This document shows positions 40,774 to 51,333 of a stretch of DNA of 64,000 nt, in pieces. A program made the position numbers and the translations under genes. The DNA is from JACVRW01 sp963734365 (lineage in GTDB: Bacteria > Actinomycetota > Thermoleophilia > Solirubrobacterales > Thermoleophilaceae), in assembly GCA_963734365.1 (NCBI GenBank), contig CAVTGV010000007.1, forward strand, positions 62,001-126,000, given 5' to 3'. The notes beneath the pieces were generated by a model, which worked only from the letters and a program-made list of their open reading frames with translations, searched no databases and was not told the DNA's origin. Each line of letters starts with the position of its first letter. The first letter of the stretch is position 1.

Positions 40774-42342
40774 TTGGCGGCTTCGCAGAACAAGCGGCTC
40801 GTGCTCGTCGCGATGATCTTCGCGGTCGCGATGACGTTCATCGATCAGACGATCGTGAGCATCGCCGTGCCGGAGCTCCAGAAGGACCTCTCGCTCTCGG
40901 CCACCGGAGTGCAGTGGATCGTGAACGGCTATCTGCTCTCCCTGTCAGCGCTGTTCGCGCTCGGCGGCCGGCTGTCGGACATCGTCGGACACCGCACGAT
41001 GGTGCTGATCGGGGTGGTGGTGTTCGCCACCTCGTCCGCGCTGTGCGGCGCCACGCCCACCGGCTCGGCCGCCGAGGCGTGGATCATCAGCTTCCGCGTG
41101 ATCCAGGGCGCGGGAGCCGCGCTGATGTTCCCGGCCGCTCTCGCGATCGTCGTCTCGGCCTTCCCGCTGCGCGAGCGCGGGAAGGCGATGGCGATCTTCT
41201 TCGGGGTCACCGGCGGCCTCACGGCCGTCGGCCCGCTGGCCGGCGGCTACCTCACCGAGATCACCTGGCGGGCGATCTTCTGGGTCAACATCCCGGTGGC
41301 GATCGTGGCCGTGGTGCTCACGCTGATATCCAAGCCGGCGAACGAGCCCCAGCCGGCCCGGCTCGACATCCGCGGCGCCGTGCTGATCTCAGCGGGCATG
41401 GGCCTCGCCGTGCTGGGCCTCCAGCAGTCGAGCGTGTGGGGCTGGGGCGACCCCGTCACCTGGGTGTGCATCGCCGCCGGCATGGCGCTGCTGGTGCTCT
41501 TCGTGCTCTGGGAGCTGCGCGACGATGAGCCCCTGATACGGATCCGGATCTTCGGCGATCGCGGCTTCGCCGTGGACAACATCGTGCTGTTCCTGTTGTC
41601 CGGCGTGTTCATACCGTTCTTCTTCTTCGCGAGTCTCTACGCGCAGATCGGGCTCGGGCAGAGCGCCTCGGAGGCGGGGCTCTTCCTGCTGATCTTCTTC
41701 GCCGGCTTCGCCACCGCCTCGCAGTACGGCGGGCGGCTCCTCGATCAGCGCGGCGCGCGCGTGTCGGTGGTGCCCGGCTGCCTCCTGGCCGCGATCGGCT
41801 TCGCCCTCTGGGCCTGGCGCCTGCCCGACCTCGATCTCGGCAACCAGTGGTACTTCATCGTGCTTGCGGGGGCGGGGATCGGGCTGATACTGGGCCCCGT
41901 CTCCACCGACGCGGTCAACCGGGCGCCGAGCACGAGCTACGGCGAGGTCACCGGCATCACCCAGACGAGCCGCAACTTCGGCGCGAGCATCGGCCTCGCC
42001 ATCCTCGGCACGATCCTGATCCTGCGTGAGAAGGCGAACATCGAATCGTCGCTGGGCGCGGTGGGGGTCCCCAAGGCGCGGGCCGACCAGATCGCCGATG
42101 CTCTCAGCCACGGCGGAGGCGGCTCCTCCGGCTTCAGCGAGCGCGCGGGCCGGCGGGCGCAGCAGCTCTTCGAGACCGTGCAGGACGACTTCGCATCGGG
42201 AATGCAGACGGTGGTCTACGTGATGGCCGGGCTGATGCTGGTCGCATTCGTGGTCTCGCTGGTGGGCATGCCGGGCGGCCGCGTGGAGGCGCCGGCCGAG
42301 CCGGACGCCGCCAGCGTCGATCCGGCTGCGGCCGAGATGTAA
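40774..42342 (+). CDS. DHA2 (EmrB/QacA) family MFS drug-efflux transporter
   Basis: A 522-residue transporter with about 14 membrane helices. It starts FAVAMTFIDQTIVSIAVPELQKDL, has GVQWIVNGYLLSLSALFALGGRLSDIVGHR, the D/E-rich loop after helix 2, and motif C, GAALMFPAALAI, typical of drug:H+ antiporters. It starts at TTG 40774, 6 nt after the MBL-like gene stop. A 124-nt gap to the next gene carries no obvious feature. Confidence 0.9.
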   Translation: MAASQNKRLVLVAMIFAVAMTFIDQTIVSIAVPELQKDLSLSATGVQWIVNGYLLSLSALFALGGRLSDIVGHRTMVLIGVVVFATSSALCGATPTGSAAEAWIISFRVIQGAGAALMFPAALAIVVSAFPLRERGKAMAIFFGVTGGLTAVGPLAGGYLTEITWRAIFWVNIPVAIVAVVLTLISKPANEPQPARLDIRGAVLISAGMGLAVLGLQQSSVWGWGDPVTWVCIAAGMALLVLFVLWELRDDEPLIRIRIFGDRGFAVDNIVLFLLSGVFIPFFFFASLYAQIGLGQSASEAGLFLLIFFAGFATASQYGGRLLDQRGARVSVVPGCLLAAIGFALWAWRLPDLDLGNQWYFIVLAGAGIGLILGPVSTDAVNRAPSTSYGEVTGITQTSRNFGASIGLAILGTILILREKANIESSLGAVGVPKARADQIADALSHGGGGSSGFSERAGRRAQQLFETVQDDFASGMQTVVYVMAGLMLVAFVVSLVGMPGGRVEAPAEPDAASVDPAAAEM

Positions 42343-42466
42343 CCAAGCGGCCCGGCCTAGCTACATTCATAAGGAGACCGGCTGCGCGGGCGCACTGAGG
42401 GAGGGCGCCGTTCAAGGCAAGCGGCCGGTTCGGCAGTACCCCCGCAACAGCACCCGTACGTCTGCG

Positions 42467-43609
42467 ATGAACGATCCCATGGTGAACATCTCCTTCAAGA
42501 CCACGCGGCCTCGGCACGCGCTCCTTCGCCTTCGCGCACGCGCCTGGCCGATCCTGCAGACCGCCCTCGCGGTCGTGGCTGCCTGGTACCTGGCCAAGCT
42601 GATCCTGCCCAGCGAGCGGCCGGTGTTCGCCTCGATCGCGGCGGTGATCGCGATCGGGGCCACCTACGGGGAGCGCCGCGAGCGGGCCATCGAGCTGATC
42701 GGCGGAGTGGTGCTCGGCATCGGGGTGGCTGACCTGCTGGTCACGGCAGTCGGCTCCGGGCCGCTGATGCTCGGCGTGATGGTGATCCTCGCCATGTCCG
42801 CAGCCGTGGCGCTCGGTGGCGGACCGCTGCTCGTGACCGAGGCGGCCGTCTCGGCGATCCTGCTGGTGGCGCTCGAGCCGAGCGGCACCGCCTTTCCGCC
42901 CACGCGTCTGATCGAGGCGCTGGTGGGGGGTAGCGTCGCACTCGCGATCAGCGCGCTCGCCTTCCCACTCAATCCGGTTCTGCTTGTCGGCCGCTCGGTC
43001 CAGGACGTGTTCGGGCGGCTGGGCCGGACGCTCGAGCAGGTCTCGTCCGCGCTGGCCGAGGGCGACGAGGTCCGCGCGCTTGCCGCGCTCGAGGACGCCC
43101 GCGCGCTTGACGGCTCCATCCGGGCCTTCGACGACGCGCTGGTCCTCGGCCGCGAGACCGCCCGGTTCTCGCCGGGCCGGCGCTCGTCGCTGGGTGCTCT
43201 CGACCGCTACGAGCGCAGCGCCCCGCATATCGACCTGGCCGTACGCGACGCGCGCATGCTCGCTCGGCACGTGCTGCGCTTCCTGCGCAACGGAGGCACC
43301 CCGCCCGAGGGTCTGTCCGAGGCCGTGCACGACCTGGGCCAGACGGTCTGGGCGCTCGCGGCCGAGCTCGACCATCCCGAGCCTGACGCCGCGGAGGCCC
43401 GCCGCCTGGCCTCGCGAGCGGCCGCACGCGCCGCCGAGAGCTTCGACCGCGACCGCGACCTGGCGGTGGCGGAGATCGTGGTGGGAGTCCGGTCGACGGC
43501 GGTCGACCTGCTGCGCGCGCTCGAGGCGACCTCGCTGGACGGCGACTCACCGGAGCGGCTGCCCACGGGTGAGCTCCTGTTCGAGCACTCCTCGCCGCTG
43601 GCCGCCTGA
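42467..43609 (+). CDS. FUSC-like aromatic acid exporter membrane protein
   Basis: A 380-residue protein with six hydrophobic helices in the first half (ILQTALAVVAAWYLAKLIL, VFASIAAVIAIGATYGERRERAIELIGGVVLGIGVADLLVT) and a long helical soluble half. The helix pair followed by GERRERA is the FUSC/AaeB mark, half the size of the classical protein, so it may dimerise. Two Met starts (1 and 5) are near. Exports aromatic acids or amphiphiles in relatives. Confidence 0.8.
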   Translation: MNDPMVNISFKTTRPRHALLRLRARAWPILQTALAVVAAWYLAKLILPSERPVFASIAAVIAIGATYGERRERAIELIGGVVLGIGVADLLVTAVGSGPLMLGVMVILAMSAAVALGGGPLLVTEAAVSAILLVALEPSGTAFPPTRLIEALVGGSVALAISALAFPLNPVLLVGRSVQDVFGRLGRTLEQVSSALAEGDEVRALAALEDARALDGSIRAFDDALVLGRETARFSPGRRSSLGALDRYERSAPHIDLAVRDARMLARHVLRFLRNGGTPPEGLSEAVHDLGQTVWALAAELDHPEPDAAEARRLASRAAARAAESFDRDRDLAVAEIVVGVRSTAVDLLRALEATSLDGDSPERLPTGELLFEHSSPLAA

Positions 43610-43676
43610 GGATCGAACCGCTCGCGCCTCGCGCGCGTAGCCCCCGGCAACTGGCACTGCGTCCGGAGGTGAGGAA

Positions 43677-44216
43677 ATGAAGGGGCGTCTCAAGCTTGCC
43701 GTTGCCGTAGCCGTCATGGCGGGACTGGCGGTGGTGGTGACCACCGCGATCGCGGGCGGTGACCGCGACATCAGCGAACGGCTCACCGGCTATCAGGAGG
43801 ATCCACAGGCGCTCTCCACCACCGGCCACGGCACGTTCGAGGCCCGGATCTCGCGCTCGCAGGAGCAGATCCACTACCGGCTGCGCTACGCGGATCTCGA
43901 GGGCGGCGTGACCCAGGCGCACATCCACTTCGGCGGGCGGGCCCAGAGCGGCGGCATCTCCGTCTTCCTGTGCTCCAACCTGGGCAACGGCCCGGCGGGG
44001 ACGCAGGCCTGCCCGCCGGCACCCGCGACGGTGACCGGGACGCTCGAGCCCGACGACGTGATCGGGCCGGCCGCCCAGGGGATCGACGCCGGCGAGTTCG
44101 ACGAGCTCGTCTCAGCGATCCGCGCCGGAGTGACCTACGCCAACGTGCACAGCACGAAGTACCCCGGCGGCGAGATCAGGGCGCAGCTCGACCGCAGGGG
44201 CCACGGGCACCGCTGA
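43677..44216 (+). CDS. Secreted CHRD-domain protein
   Basis: A 179-residue exported protein. Signal peptide 1-26, then a CHRD fold with ERLTGYQEDPQALSTTGHGTF, AHIHFGGRAQSGGISVFLC and the end YANVHSTKYPGGEIRAQL, where the two His-rich strands are diagnostic. Found in chordin and bacterial surface proteins; function unclear. A good ribosome-binding site (GGAGGTGAGG) precedes ATG 43677. Confidence 0.88.
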   Translation: MKGRLKLAVAVAVMAGLAVVVTTAIAGGDRDISERLTGYQEDPQALSTTGHGTFEARISRSQEQIHYRLRYADLEGGVTQAHIHFGGRAQSGGISVFLCSNLGNGPAGTQACPPAPATVTGTLEPDDVIGPAAQGIDAGEFDELVSAIRAGVTYANVHSTKYPGGEIRAQLDRRGHGHR

Positions 44217-44221
44217 GGGGG

Positions 44222-45265
44222 CTAGCGGATAGGAGCCGCGCAGCGCGCATGCAGCTCGAGCAGCTGCTCGAGTGACGGCCGGCCCGGTCCACGCTCGTCG
44301 ATGCGCGCCATCCCGCACTCGGTGGCGACCGCGAACTCCCGGCCGCCGCCGCCCTCCGCGGCGGCGGCGATGAGCTCGCGGGTGCGCTCCTCGTCGCCCT
44401 CGTAATCGACGACGCCGAGCGCGAGGCGGCCGGTGTTCAGATCGCGCAGTGGCTCGTAGTAGGCCGGGTCGCGTCCGGAGTCACGATCCGCCGGCATGTG
44501 CACGAAGTCGGCGGCGCCGCCCACACCGTTGGCCAGCTCCACGCACAACGACAGGTCGGCGGGCACCGTGAAGTGCCGGTGCTTGTAGTCCCCGTAGCAG
44601 AGGTGCATCCCGCGCTCCACACCGCTTCCGGGCATCTCGAGGGCCCGTTGCAGCGCTGCGATGATGAACGTCTTCTCCGCGAGCTCACCGGCGGCGGCGA
44701 AGGCATCGCTGAGCGCGCCGATCTCCACTGCCACGTCCCATTGGATCACGAGGTCGCCGGGCGGAACCGCGGCGGCGATGTCCCTTACCTCGGCCGCGAT
44801 CGCGCGCTCGTAGACGTCGAAGAAGCGCCGCTGATCCTCCTCGCGGATCCAGGCGACCACGCTGGCATAGGCCGTGGGCACCGAGACCTGGAACTTCAGC
44901 TCCGGCGGGAGGGTGCCCTCCGACCGGAGGCGGTCGAACAGCTGGTACGAGGCCTCAGCGGCGTCGGCGTAGCCGAGGGCCCGCAGCGGCAGCTCGGTGA
45001 CCGACGCGTCCACTGCGAGAGCCGGGAAGCCGGAGTACTCCTCGTTGTCCGGGGCCGAGGTCTCCTTGACACCTGCGACCTCGATGCCCGGGACGCTCGT
45101 CAGCTTGCCCACCTGCCAGCCGATCCACTGGTCGCGCTCGCCGGTCTCGCCGTCGGTCACGGCCCGCAGGTGCCGGCCGAGGACGGTCCCGGCGCTGCTC
45201 ATCGCCGCCTCGGCGTCCGGCGCCTTGAGACCGCCCACCAGATGAGCGCCGACCGCTGCGTCCAC
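44222..45265 (-). CDS. MetE-like (UROD/methionine synthase II superfamily) protein
   Basis: A 347-residue TIM-barrel protein resembling the C-terminal half of cobalamin-independent methionine synthase: VIQWDVAVEIGAL, MHLCYGDYKHRHF, ELANGVGGAADFVHMPAD and LGVVDYEGDEE. The Cys and His of MHLCYGD may hold zinc, but a full MetE N-terminal domain is missing. Substrate unknown; methyl transfer is inferred from the fold. It begins at GTG 45265, divergent from the acyl-CoA dehydrogenase. Confidence 0.75.
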   Translation of the reverse strand: MDAAVGAHLVGGLKAPDAEAAMSSAGTVLGRHLRAVTDGETGERDQWIGWQVGKLTSVPGIEVAGVKETSAPDNEEYSGFPALAVDASVTELPLRALGYADAAEASYQLFDRLRSEGTLPPELKFQVSVPTAYASVVAWIREEDQRRFFDVYERAIAAEVRDIAAAVPPGDLVIQWDVAVEIGALSDAFAAAGELAEKTFIIAALQRALEMPGSGVERGMHLCYGDYKHRHFTVPADLSLCVELANGVGGAADFVHMPADRDSGRDPAYYEPLRDLNTGRLALGVVDYEGDEERTRELIAAAAEGGGGREFAVATECGMARIDERGPGRPSLEQLLELHARCAAPIR

Positions 45266-45306
45266 AACTTAGTCTTACCCAGCGGGAAACCATTGAAGGA
45301 GACAGC

Positions 45307-46490
<1,184 letters not shown>

Positions 46491-46494
<4 letters not shown>

Positions 46495-47369
46495 GCACCA
46501 ACGGCGAGCACGGCATCGAGCGCGTCGGGGTCGTCGGCGGAGGGACGATGGGGTCGGGTATCGCCGAGGTTTGCGCCCGTGCCGGTCTCGATGTGACGGT
46601 CGTGGAGGTGGACGAGGGCGCGGCGGACGCTGCCCGCGCGCGGATCGAGTCCTCGGTCGAGCGCGGGGTAGAGCGGGGCAAGCTCGAGACGGGCGAGGCC
46701 CAGGCTGCGCTCGCCCGCCTGACCACGGCCTCCGAGCTCGAGCGGCTGGCCGAGTGCCAGCTGATCGTCGAGGCCGTGGCCGAGGACAAGGAGGTCAAGC
46801 TCCGGGTCTTCTCGAAGCTGGCGCAGGTGATCGAAGACGAGCGGGCCATCCTCGCCTCCAACACCTCGTCGATACCGATAGTCGAGCTGGCGGTGGCCGC
46901 CGGCTCGCGCGGAGGCCGGGTGCTCGGCCTGCACTTCTTCAACCCGGTGCCGGTGATGGCGCTGGTGGAGGTGATCCCCTCGCTGCTCACCGCTCCCGAC
47001 ACCACCGAGGAGGCGCAGCGCTTCAGCGAGGAGCGGCTCGGCAAGGAGGCCATCATCGCGCCCGACCGTGCCGGGTTCACGGTCAACGCCCTGCTGGTGC
47101 CGTACCTGCTGTCGGCGATTCGCATGTTCGAGCAGGGGCTGGCGTCAGCCGAGGACATAGACGCCGGCATGGTCAAGGGCTGCGCCCATCCGATGGGCCC
47201 GCTGGCGCTCTCCGACCTGATCGGACTGGACACCGTGTTGAGCGTCTCCGAGACCCTCTACGCGGAGCATCGCGAGCAGCTGTTCGCGCCCCCACCGCTG
47301 CTGCAGCGCCTGGTGGCGGCGGGCCTGCTCGGACGCAAGACGGGACGCGGGCTCTACAGCTACGGCTGA
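46491..47369 (+). CDS. 3-hydroxyacyl-CoA (3-hydroxybutyryl-CoA) dehydrogenase
   Basis: A 292-residue NAD-binding dehydrogenase. The Rossmann GVVGGGTMGSGIAEV, catalytic ASNTSSIPIVELA with His in LGLHFFNPVPVMALVEV (and the Glu), and the C-terminal domain ending KTGRGLYSYG are present. It oxidises 3-hydroxyacyl-CoA to the ketoacyl-CoA. It overlaps the acyl-CoA dehydrogenase by GTGA. Confidence 0.93.
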
Positions 47370-47392
47370 GCCCGGAGCCGCCGCCCGCGCCC

Positions 47393-49483
47393 ATGGCCTC
47401 TCGTGCGAGCTCCGTCCTCGCGGGCGTCACGGCGGTGCTTGCGGCCGCGGCGGCGATCTCCGGGTACGCGCGCTCGGAGCTGGTCGACCGCGAGGCGTTC
47501 GGCCAGCGTGTGGCATCCGCGCTCGAGGACGAGGATGTGCGGGCGGTGGTCGGTGACCGCGTGGTCGACCGGCTGGCGCAGCACGTGACGCCCGAGGTGC
47601 TGGCTGTGCGACCGCTCGTGAGCACGGCCGTGGGGGCTCTGGCCGGCACGCCCGCGTTCCAGCGGGTGTTCGCCAGGGCGCTGAGCGCGGCGCACGGCTC
47701 CCTCGTGGCCGGCCAGTCGCGCTTCGTGCTCGACCTCGACCTCGGCGAGGGCCTCGTGCGCGAGTCGATCCGCAGCGTCTCGCCGCGGGCGGCGGAAGCG
47801 ATCCCGCCGACGGTCGAGCTGAAGGTCATCGAGCTGCGCCCGGGCAACTTCGTGGTCCGGGCGGCACGCGCGAGCCGGGACCTCGCCGACCTGTGGTGGC
47901 CTCTGCTGGCCGCCACCCTGCTCAGCGGCGCCGCCTGCGCCCTGCTCGCGGGAGGCGCGCGGCGGGCGCTCACGCTGCTCGGCGCGGCGACCGCGGTGGC
48001 CGGGCTGCTGGTGGCGGCCATCGTGACCGCGCTCGGTCTGTTCGTGGTCTCGCGCGCAGCCGGCGCGGCGGGGCTCGAGGACGAGCGGGAGCGCGACGCG
48101 GTCGGCGCGCTGTGGAACGCCCTGTTCGCCGACCTGCGCTACGCCGCGCTGCTCGTGGCCCTCGCGGGAGTGGCCACGGCCGCGCTCGGCTCCGGCGGCC
48201 TCACCCGCGAGCGGCTCGGCGTGGTCGCGCGGGACGTGCGCCGCATCGCGCTCTCCTCGAGGCCCGCCGCGCGGGTGGGTCGTGCCGTGGTGCTGGTGGC
48301 GCTGGGCGCCGGCCTCGTGCTCGAACCGGCGCTGGTGGGGCGGGCGGCTCTCGTGATCGCGGGGGTGCTGCTGGTGCTGGCCGGAGTGGCCGAGCTCGCC
48401 GGGCGAGAGCCCCGCGAGCGTGCAGCCGCGCCGGCCGGAACGCGCAGCGCGCTGGTGCTCACGGCCGCCGTGGGGGTGGTCCTGGCGGTGGCCGTGGTGG
48501 GCGTGGCGCTCCTGTTGCCGGCTCCACCCGCCGCCAGCGTCGACAGCGCACGACCCAGCGCCGGCTGCAACGGCCTACCGGCGCTGTGCGACAAGCGGCT
48601 CAACGAGGTCGTGTTCCCGGCCACGCACAACTCCTACGCCGCGGCGGACGAGCCGGGCTGGTTCTTCGCCAACCAGCGCCACGGAATCGCGCGCCAGCTG
48701 CGGGACGGAATCCGCGGCTTCCTGCTCGACATCCATTACGGCGCCCCGGATCCGGAGAGCGGGGTGGTGCGAACCGACCTCGAGGCCGAGGGCTCGTCGC
48801 GCAACAAGGTCAGGAAGGAGCTGAGCCCCGAGGCTCTGCGCACCGCCGAGCGGCTGGTGGGCCGGGCGGGGTTGGGGAAGCCTGTGGGCGAGCGCCGGCC
48901 CTATCTCTGCCACACGCTCTGCGAGCTCGGGTCGGAGCCCCTGGACGAGCAGTTCGAGCTCTTTCGGCGCTTTCTCGACGCGCATCCCAACCAGGTGGTG
49001 ATCCTGTTCATCGAGCCCTACGTGCCGGTGGACGTGGTGGAGAACTCGCTGGCCCGCACCGGGCTGTTGTCAGAGGCGGCCGAGATCGATCGCGACCAGC
49101 CGCTGCCGACCCTTGGCCGGCTGATCCGCGACAAGACCCGGCTCGTGGTCCTGGCCGAGCAGGACGGCGGCACGCGCCCCTGGTACCTGGACGGCTTCTC
49201 GTTCGTGCAGGACACGCCGCTGGGCGCCACCCGGCCGAGCCAGCTGCGCTGCCGCCGCTTCCGCGGCAACGCCGACAGCCCGCTCTACCTGGTCAACCAC
49301 TGGATCCCCCCGTTCCCGCCGTCGGTGCGCAGCAACGAGCGGATCAGTGGCAGCTTCCTGCGCCGCCGGCTCGAGCGCTGCCAACGGCGCCGCGGCCTGG
49401 TGCCGAACCTGGTGGCGGTGGACTTCCACGAGCGCAGCGGGGTGGTTGAAGTGGCCGATCAGCTGAACGCCCGCGGAGGCTGA
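47393..49483 (+). CDS. Multi-pass membrane protein with PI-PLC-like C-terminal domain
   Basis: A 696-residue two-part protein. Residues 1-385 contain a signal/anchor and about seven further hydrophobic helices (DLADLWWPLLAATLLSGAAC, VAGLLVAAIVTALGLFVVS, and so on), with a soluble loop of about 30-165. Residues 393-696 form a PLC-like phosphodiesterase: VFPATHNSYAA (about His411), FLLDIHYG, LFRRFLDAHPNQVVILFIEPY and DGFSFVQDTPLGATRPS. PI-PLC enzymes cleave the phosphodiester of inositol lipids. A membrane domain in front is unusual and points to a surface lipid substrate. Confidence 0.8.
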   Translation: MASRASSVLAGVTAVLAAAAAISGYARSELVDREAFGQRVASALEDEDVRAVVGDRVVDRLAQHVTPEVLAVRPLVSTAVGALAGTPAFQRVFARALSAAHGSLVAGQSRFVLDLDLGEGLVRESIRSVSPRAAEAIPPTVELKVIELRPGNFVVRAARASRDLADLWWPLLAATLLSGAACALLAGGARRALTLLGAATAVAGLLVAAIVTALGLFVVSRAAGAAGLEDERERDAVGALWNALFADLRYAALLVALAGVATAALGSGGLTRERLGVVARDVRRIALSSRPAARVGRAVVLVALGAGLVLEPALVGRAALVIAGVLLVLAGVAELAGREPRERAAAPAGTRSALVLTAAVGVVLAVAVVGVALLLPAPPAASVDSARPSAGCNGLPALCDKRLNEVVFPATHNSYAAADEPGWFFANQRHGIARQLRDGIRGFLLDIHYGAPDPESGVVRTDLEAEGSSRNKVRKELSPEALRTAERLVGRAGLGKPVGERRPYLCHTLCELGSEPLDEQFELFRRFLDAHPNQVVILFIEPYVPVDVVENSLARTGLLSEAAEIDRDQPLPTLGRLIRDKTRLVVLAEQDGGTRPWYLDGFSFVQDTPLGATRPSQLRCRRFRGNADSPLYLVNHWIPPFPPSVRSNERISGSFLRRRLERCQRRRGLVPNLVAVDFHERSGVVEVADQLNARGG

Positions 49484-49528
49484 GGCCGGAGCCGGTTTCC
49501 CGGCCGTTGCCCGGGGCACGAGGTTCGC

Positions 49529-49924
49529 GTGAAGCGAATCACCGTGCTCCTCGTCTGTGCCGCGCTCGCGGGGTGCGGCACCGGCGAGCGCGACACGGAT
49601 GCGGCAGCGGTGTCCGGCCGCTTCCTCGCCGCTCTGCAACGCGAAGACGGAGCCGCGGCCTGCGCCGAGCTGGAGCCCTCCACCAAGTCGAAGCTGGTGC
49701 AGCAGGAGGGAGGCTCCTGCGCGAAGGCCATCCTCGGTCTCGACCTGCGGCAGGGCGACAGCACCGATCGCACGAGCGTCTGGTCCACCAGTGCGTACGT
49801 CGAGCTGAAGCCATCGGGAGCGATGTTCCTCGATGAAGGTCCTGACGGCTGGAAGATCGCGGCCGCCGGCTGTCGGCCGAGCGCGTCCGATCGTGAACCG
49901 TACGACTGCGACCTGGAGGGCTGA
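49529..49924 (+). CDS. Putative lipoprotein, 131 aa
   Basis: An exported small protein. The lipobox LAGC (Cys about residue 16) follows a short hydrophobic signal, so it is likely lipid-anchored. Later AACAELEPSTKSKL and a Cys pair (CRPSASDREPYDC) suggest a disulfide. GTG 49529 starts the signal. Function unknown. Confidence 0.75.
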   Translation: MKRITVLLVCAALAGCGTGERDTDAAAVSGRFLAALQREDGAAACAELEPSTKSKLVQQEGGSCAKAILGLDLRQGDSTDRTSVWSTSAYVELKPSGAMFLDEGPDGWKIAAAGCRPSASDREPYDCDLEG

Positions 49925-49927
49925 CCT

Positions 49928-50011
49928 GTGCGCGCGATGTTCTTGCTCTACACCACGCTGATCGCCACCGGTCTCGCGCTGGCGATCGTGATCGGGCTCC
50001 TCCACAACTGA
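49928..50011 (+). CDS. Small single-helix membrane protein, 27 aa
   Basis: GTG 49928 to TGA 50011 encodes 27 residues: four leading residues, then a long hydrophobic stretch (MFLLYTTLIATGLALAIVIG) and the tail LLHN. It lies 3 nt after the lipoprotein gene and 4 nt before the next. The clean membrane helix and the tight spacing argue that it is real, though it is very short. Confidence 0.5.
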   Translation: MRAMFLLYTTLIATGLALAIVIGLLHN

Positions 50012-50015
50012 GCGC

Positions 50016-50688
50016 GTGCGCCGTTTCGTCCGGGAGAACTCGCTGTCTCTGGTCTTCCTGGGGCTCTTCCTGGTTGCCCTGAGCTCCAGGCCCTCGCGGG
50101 GCACGCGGACTTCAACGAAGATCAGGCCCTTCACGGCAACCCCTCGATGTCGCTGGGCCGTTACCTCGTCTCGTCGCAATTCGCCGTCGCCGTGCTCGAG
50201 AACTGGCAGTCCGAGTACCTCCAGTTCTTCCTCTTCATCCTGCTCACGGTCTGGCTGCTTCAGCGTGGGTCGCCCGAGTCCAAGGAGCTCGACAAGGGCG
50301 GCCGGCAGTCGGACGCGGCGCAGAGCGTGGGCCGGCACGCGCGAGACGAGTCACCTGACTGGGCCAAGGCCGGCGGCCTGCGTCTGCGCATCTATCAGAA
50401 CTCGCTCCTGATCGTGATGGGCCTGATCTGGATCGGGTCGTGGTTCGCGCAGTCGATCACCGGCGTCGTCGAGTACAACGCCGACCGCATCGACCACCAG
50501 CAGCAGCCCGTCGCCTGGATCGACTACCTGACGCGGCCCGACTTCTGGGAGAAGACCTGCAGAACTGGCAGTCGGAGTTCCTGGCGGTGGGATCCATGGC
50601 GATCCTGGCGGTCTACCTGCGCCAGCGCGGGTCGCCGGAGTCGAAGCCGGTGGGCGCCCCGCACGACGCGACCGGTGTGGAGGGCTGA
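50016..50688 (+). pseudogene. DUF6766-like membrane protein, two frameshifts (near 50086 and 50557)
   Basis: About 225 residues over three reading frames. The start (FVRENSLSLVFLGLFLVALSS) and the body (HADFNEDQALHGNPSMSLG, then VLENWQSEYLQFFLFIL) join if one C is restored at AGCTCCAGG. The body and end (LQNWQSEFLAVGSMAILAV, YLRQRGSPESK) join if one C is restored at GACCTGCAG. Both are -1 slips in C runs. The duplicated ENWQSEYLQF/QNWQSEFLAV and RGSPESK motifs show an internal repeat. Real decay and sequencing error are equally possible. Confidence 0.72.
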
Positions 50689-50704
50689 GGCCGGCTGCCC
50701 CGGC

Positions 50705-51267
50705 TCAGCCGCAGATCGCCACGTTCACCAGCTGCCAGTTGCCGGCGCCTGCGGTGGCGTAGGCGGCGGCCAGCCAGCTCTTGCCGCTCGGACCGTTGGC
50801 GGTCAGCGCGACGGGAACCGGGGCGGCCGAGACCACGCGCGCTCCGCCGCCGATGATCCGCTTGCGGGCCGGGCAACGGGCCGGCGGTGCGCTCTTCACG
50901 GGGTTGGCGTCCGACGCCGTCTCGGTCTGCACCCGCGACACGCGCCTGACGTAGCGCTTGGCGTCGATGCCGCCGAGCACCTGGATGTCGAGCTGCGGCT
51001 CGTTGATCTCGCGGTCGCCGAGCGTGTTGTCGGCCAGGTCGACACCGCCGAGGGAGCGGTCGTTCACGTCCACGCCGCGCAGGGCGCCGTCCCGGACGTC
51101 CCGGCTCTGTACGGAGCCGTTGGCGACGTCACGTCCCTGCAGGGCGCCGTCTCTCACGTCGCGGCTCTGGATCGTGTTGTTCTGGATCTGGCCGCTCGTG
51201 ATCTGCTCGCAGCGACGTGGGCGCGAGCGAGATGGAGCGGCGGCGACGTGCGAGGACGACGCTTCAC
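50705..51267 (-). pseudogene. Secreted RDV-repeat protein, frameshift near 51210
   Basis: The C-terminal part reads ITSGQIQNNTIQSRDVRDGAL, then several SRDVRDGAL/GRDVANGSV-type 11-residue repeats, and ends LAAAYATAGAGNWQLVNVAICG, as in actinobacterial surface proteins. A strong ribosome-binding site (AGGAGG) precedes GTG 51267, whose frame (KRRPRTSPP...) differs from the repeat frame. One missing G at GCGAGCAG would join them as AAEQITSGQ. It lacks an obvious signal peptide. It is broken or the sequence has one missing base. Confidence 0.55.
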
Positions 51268-51333
51268 GGGGCCTCCTTGCGTGGTTTCCGTCTGAGTACC
51301 CGGGCCCGGGCGAACGCGATCGTGGCTGAGCAA

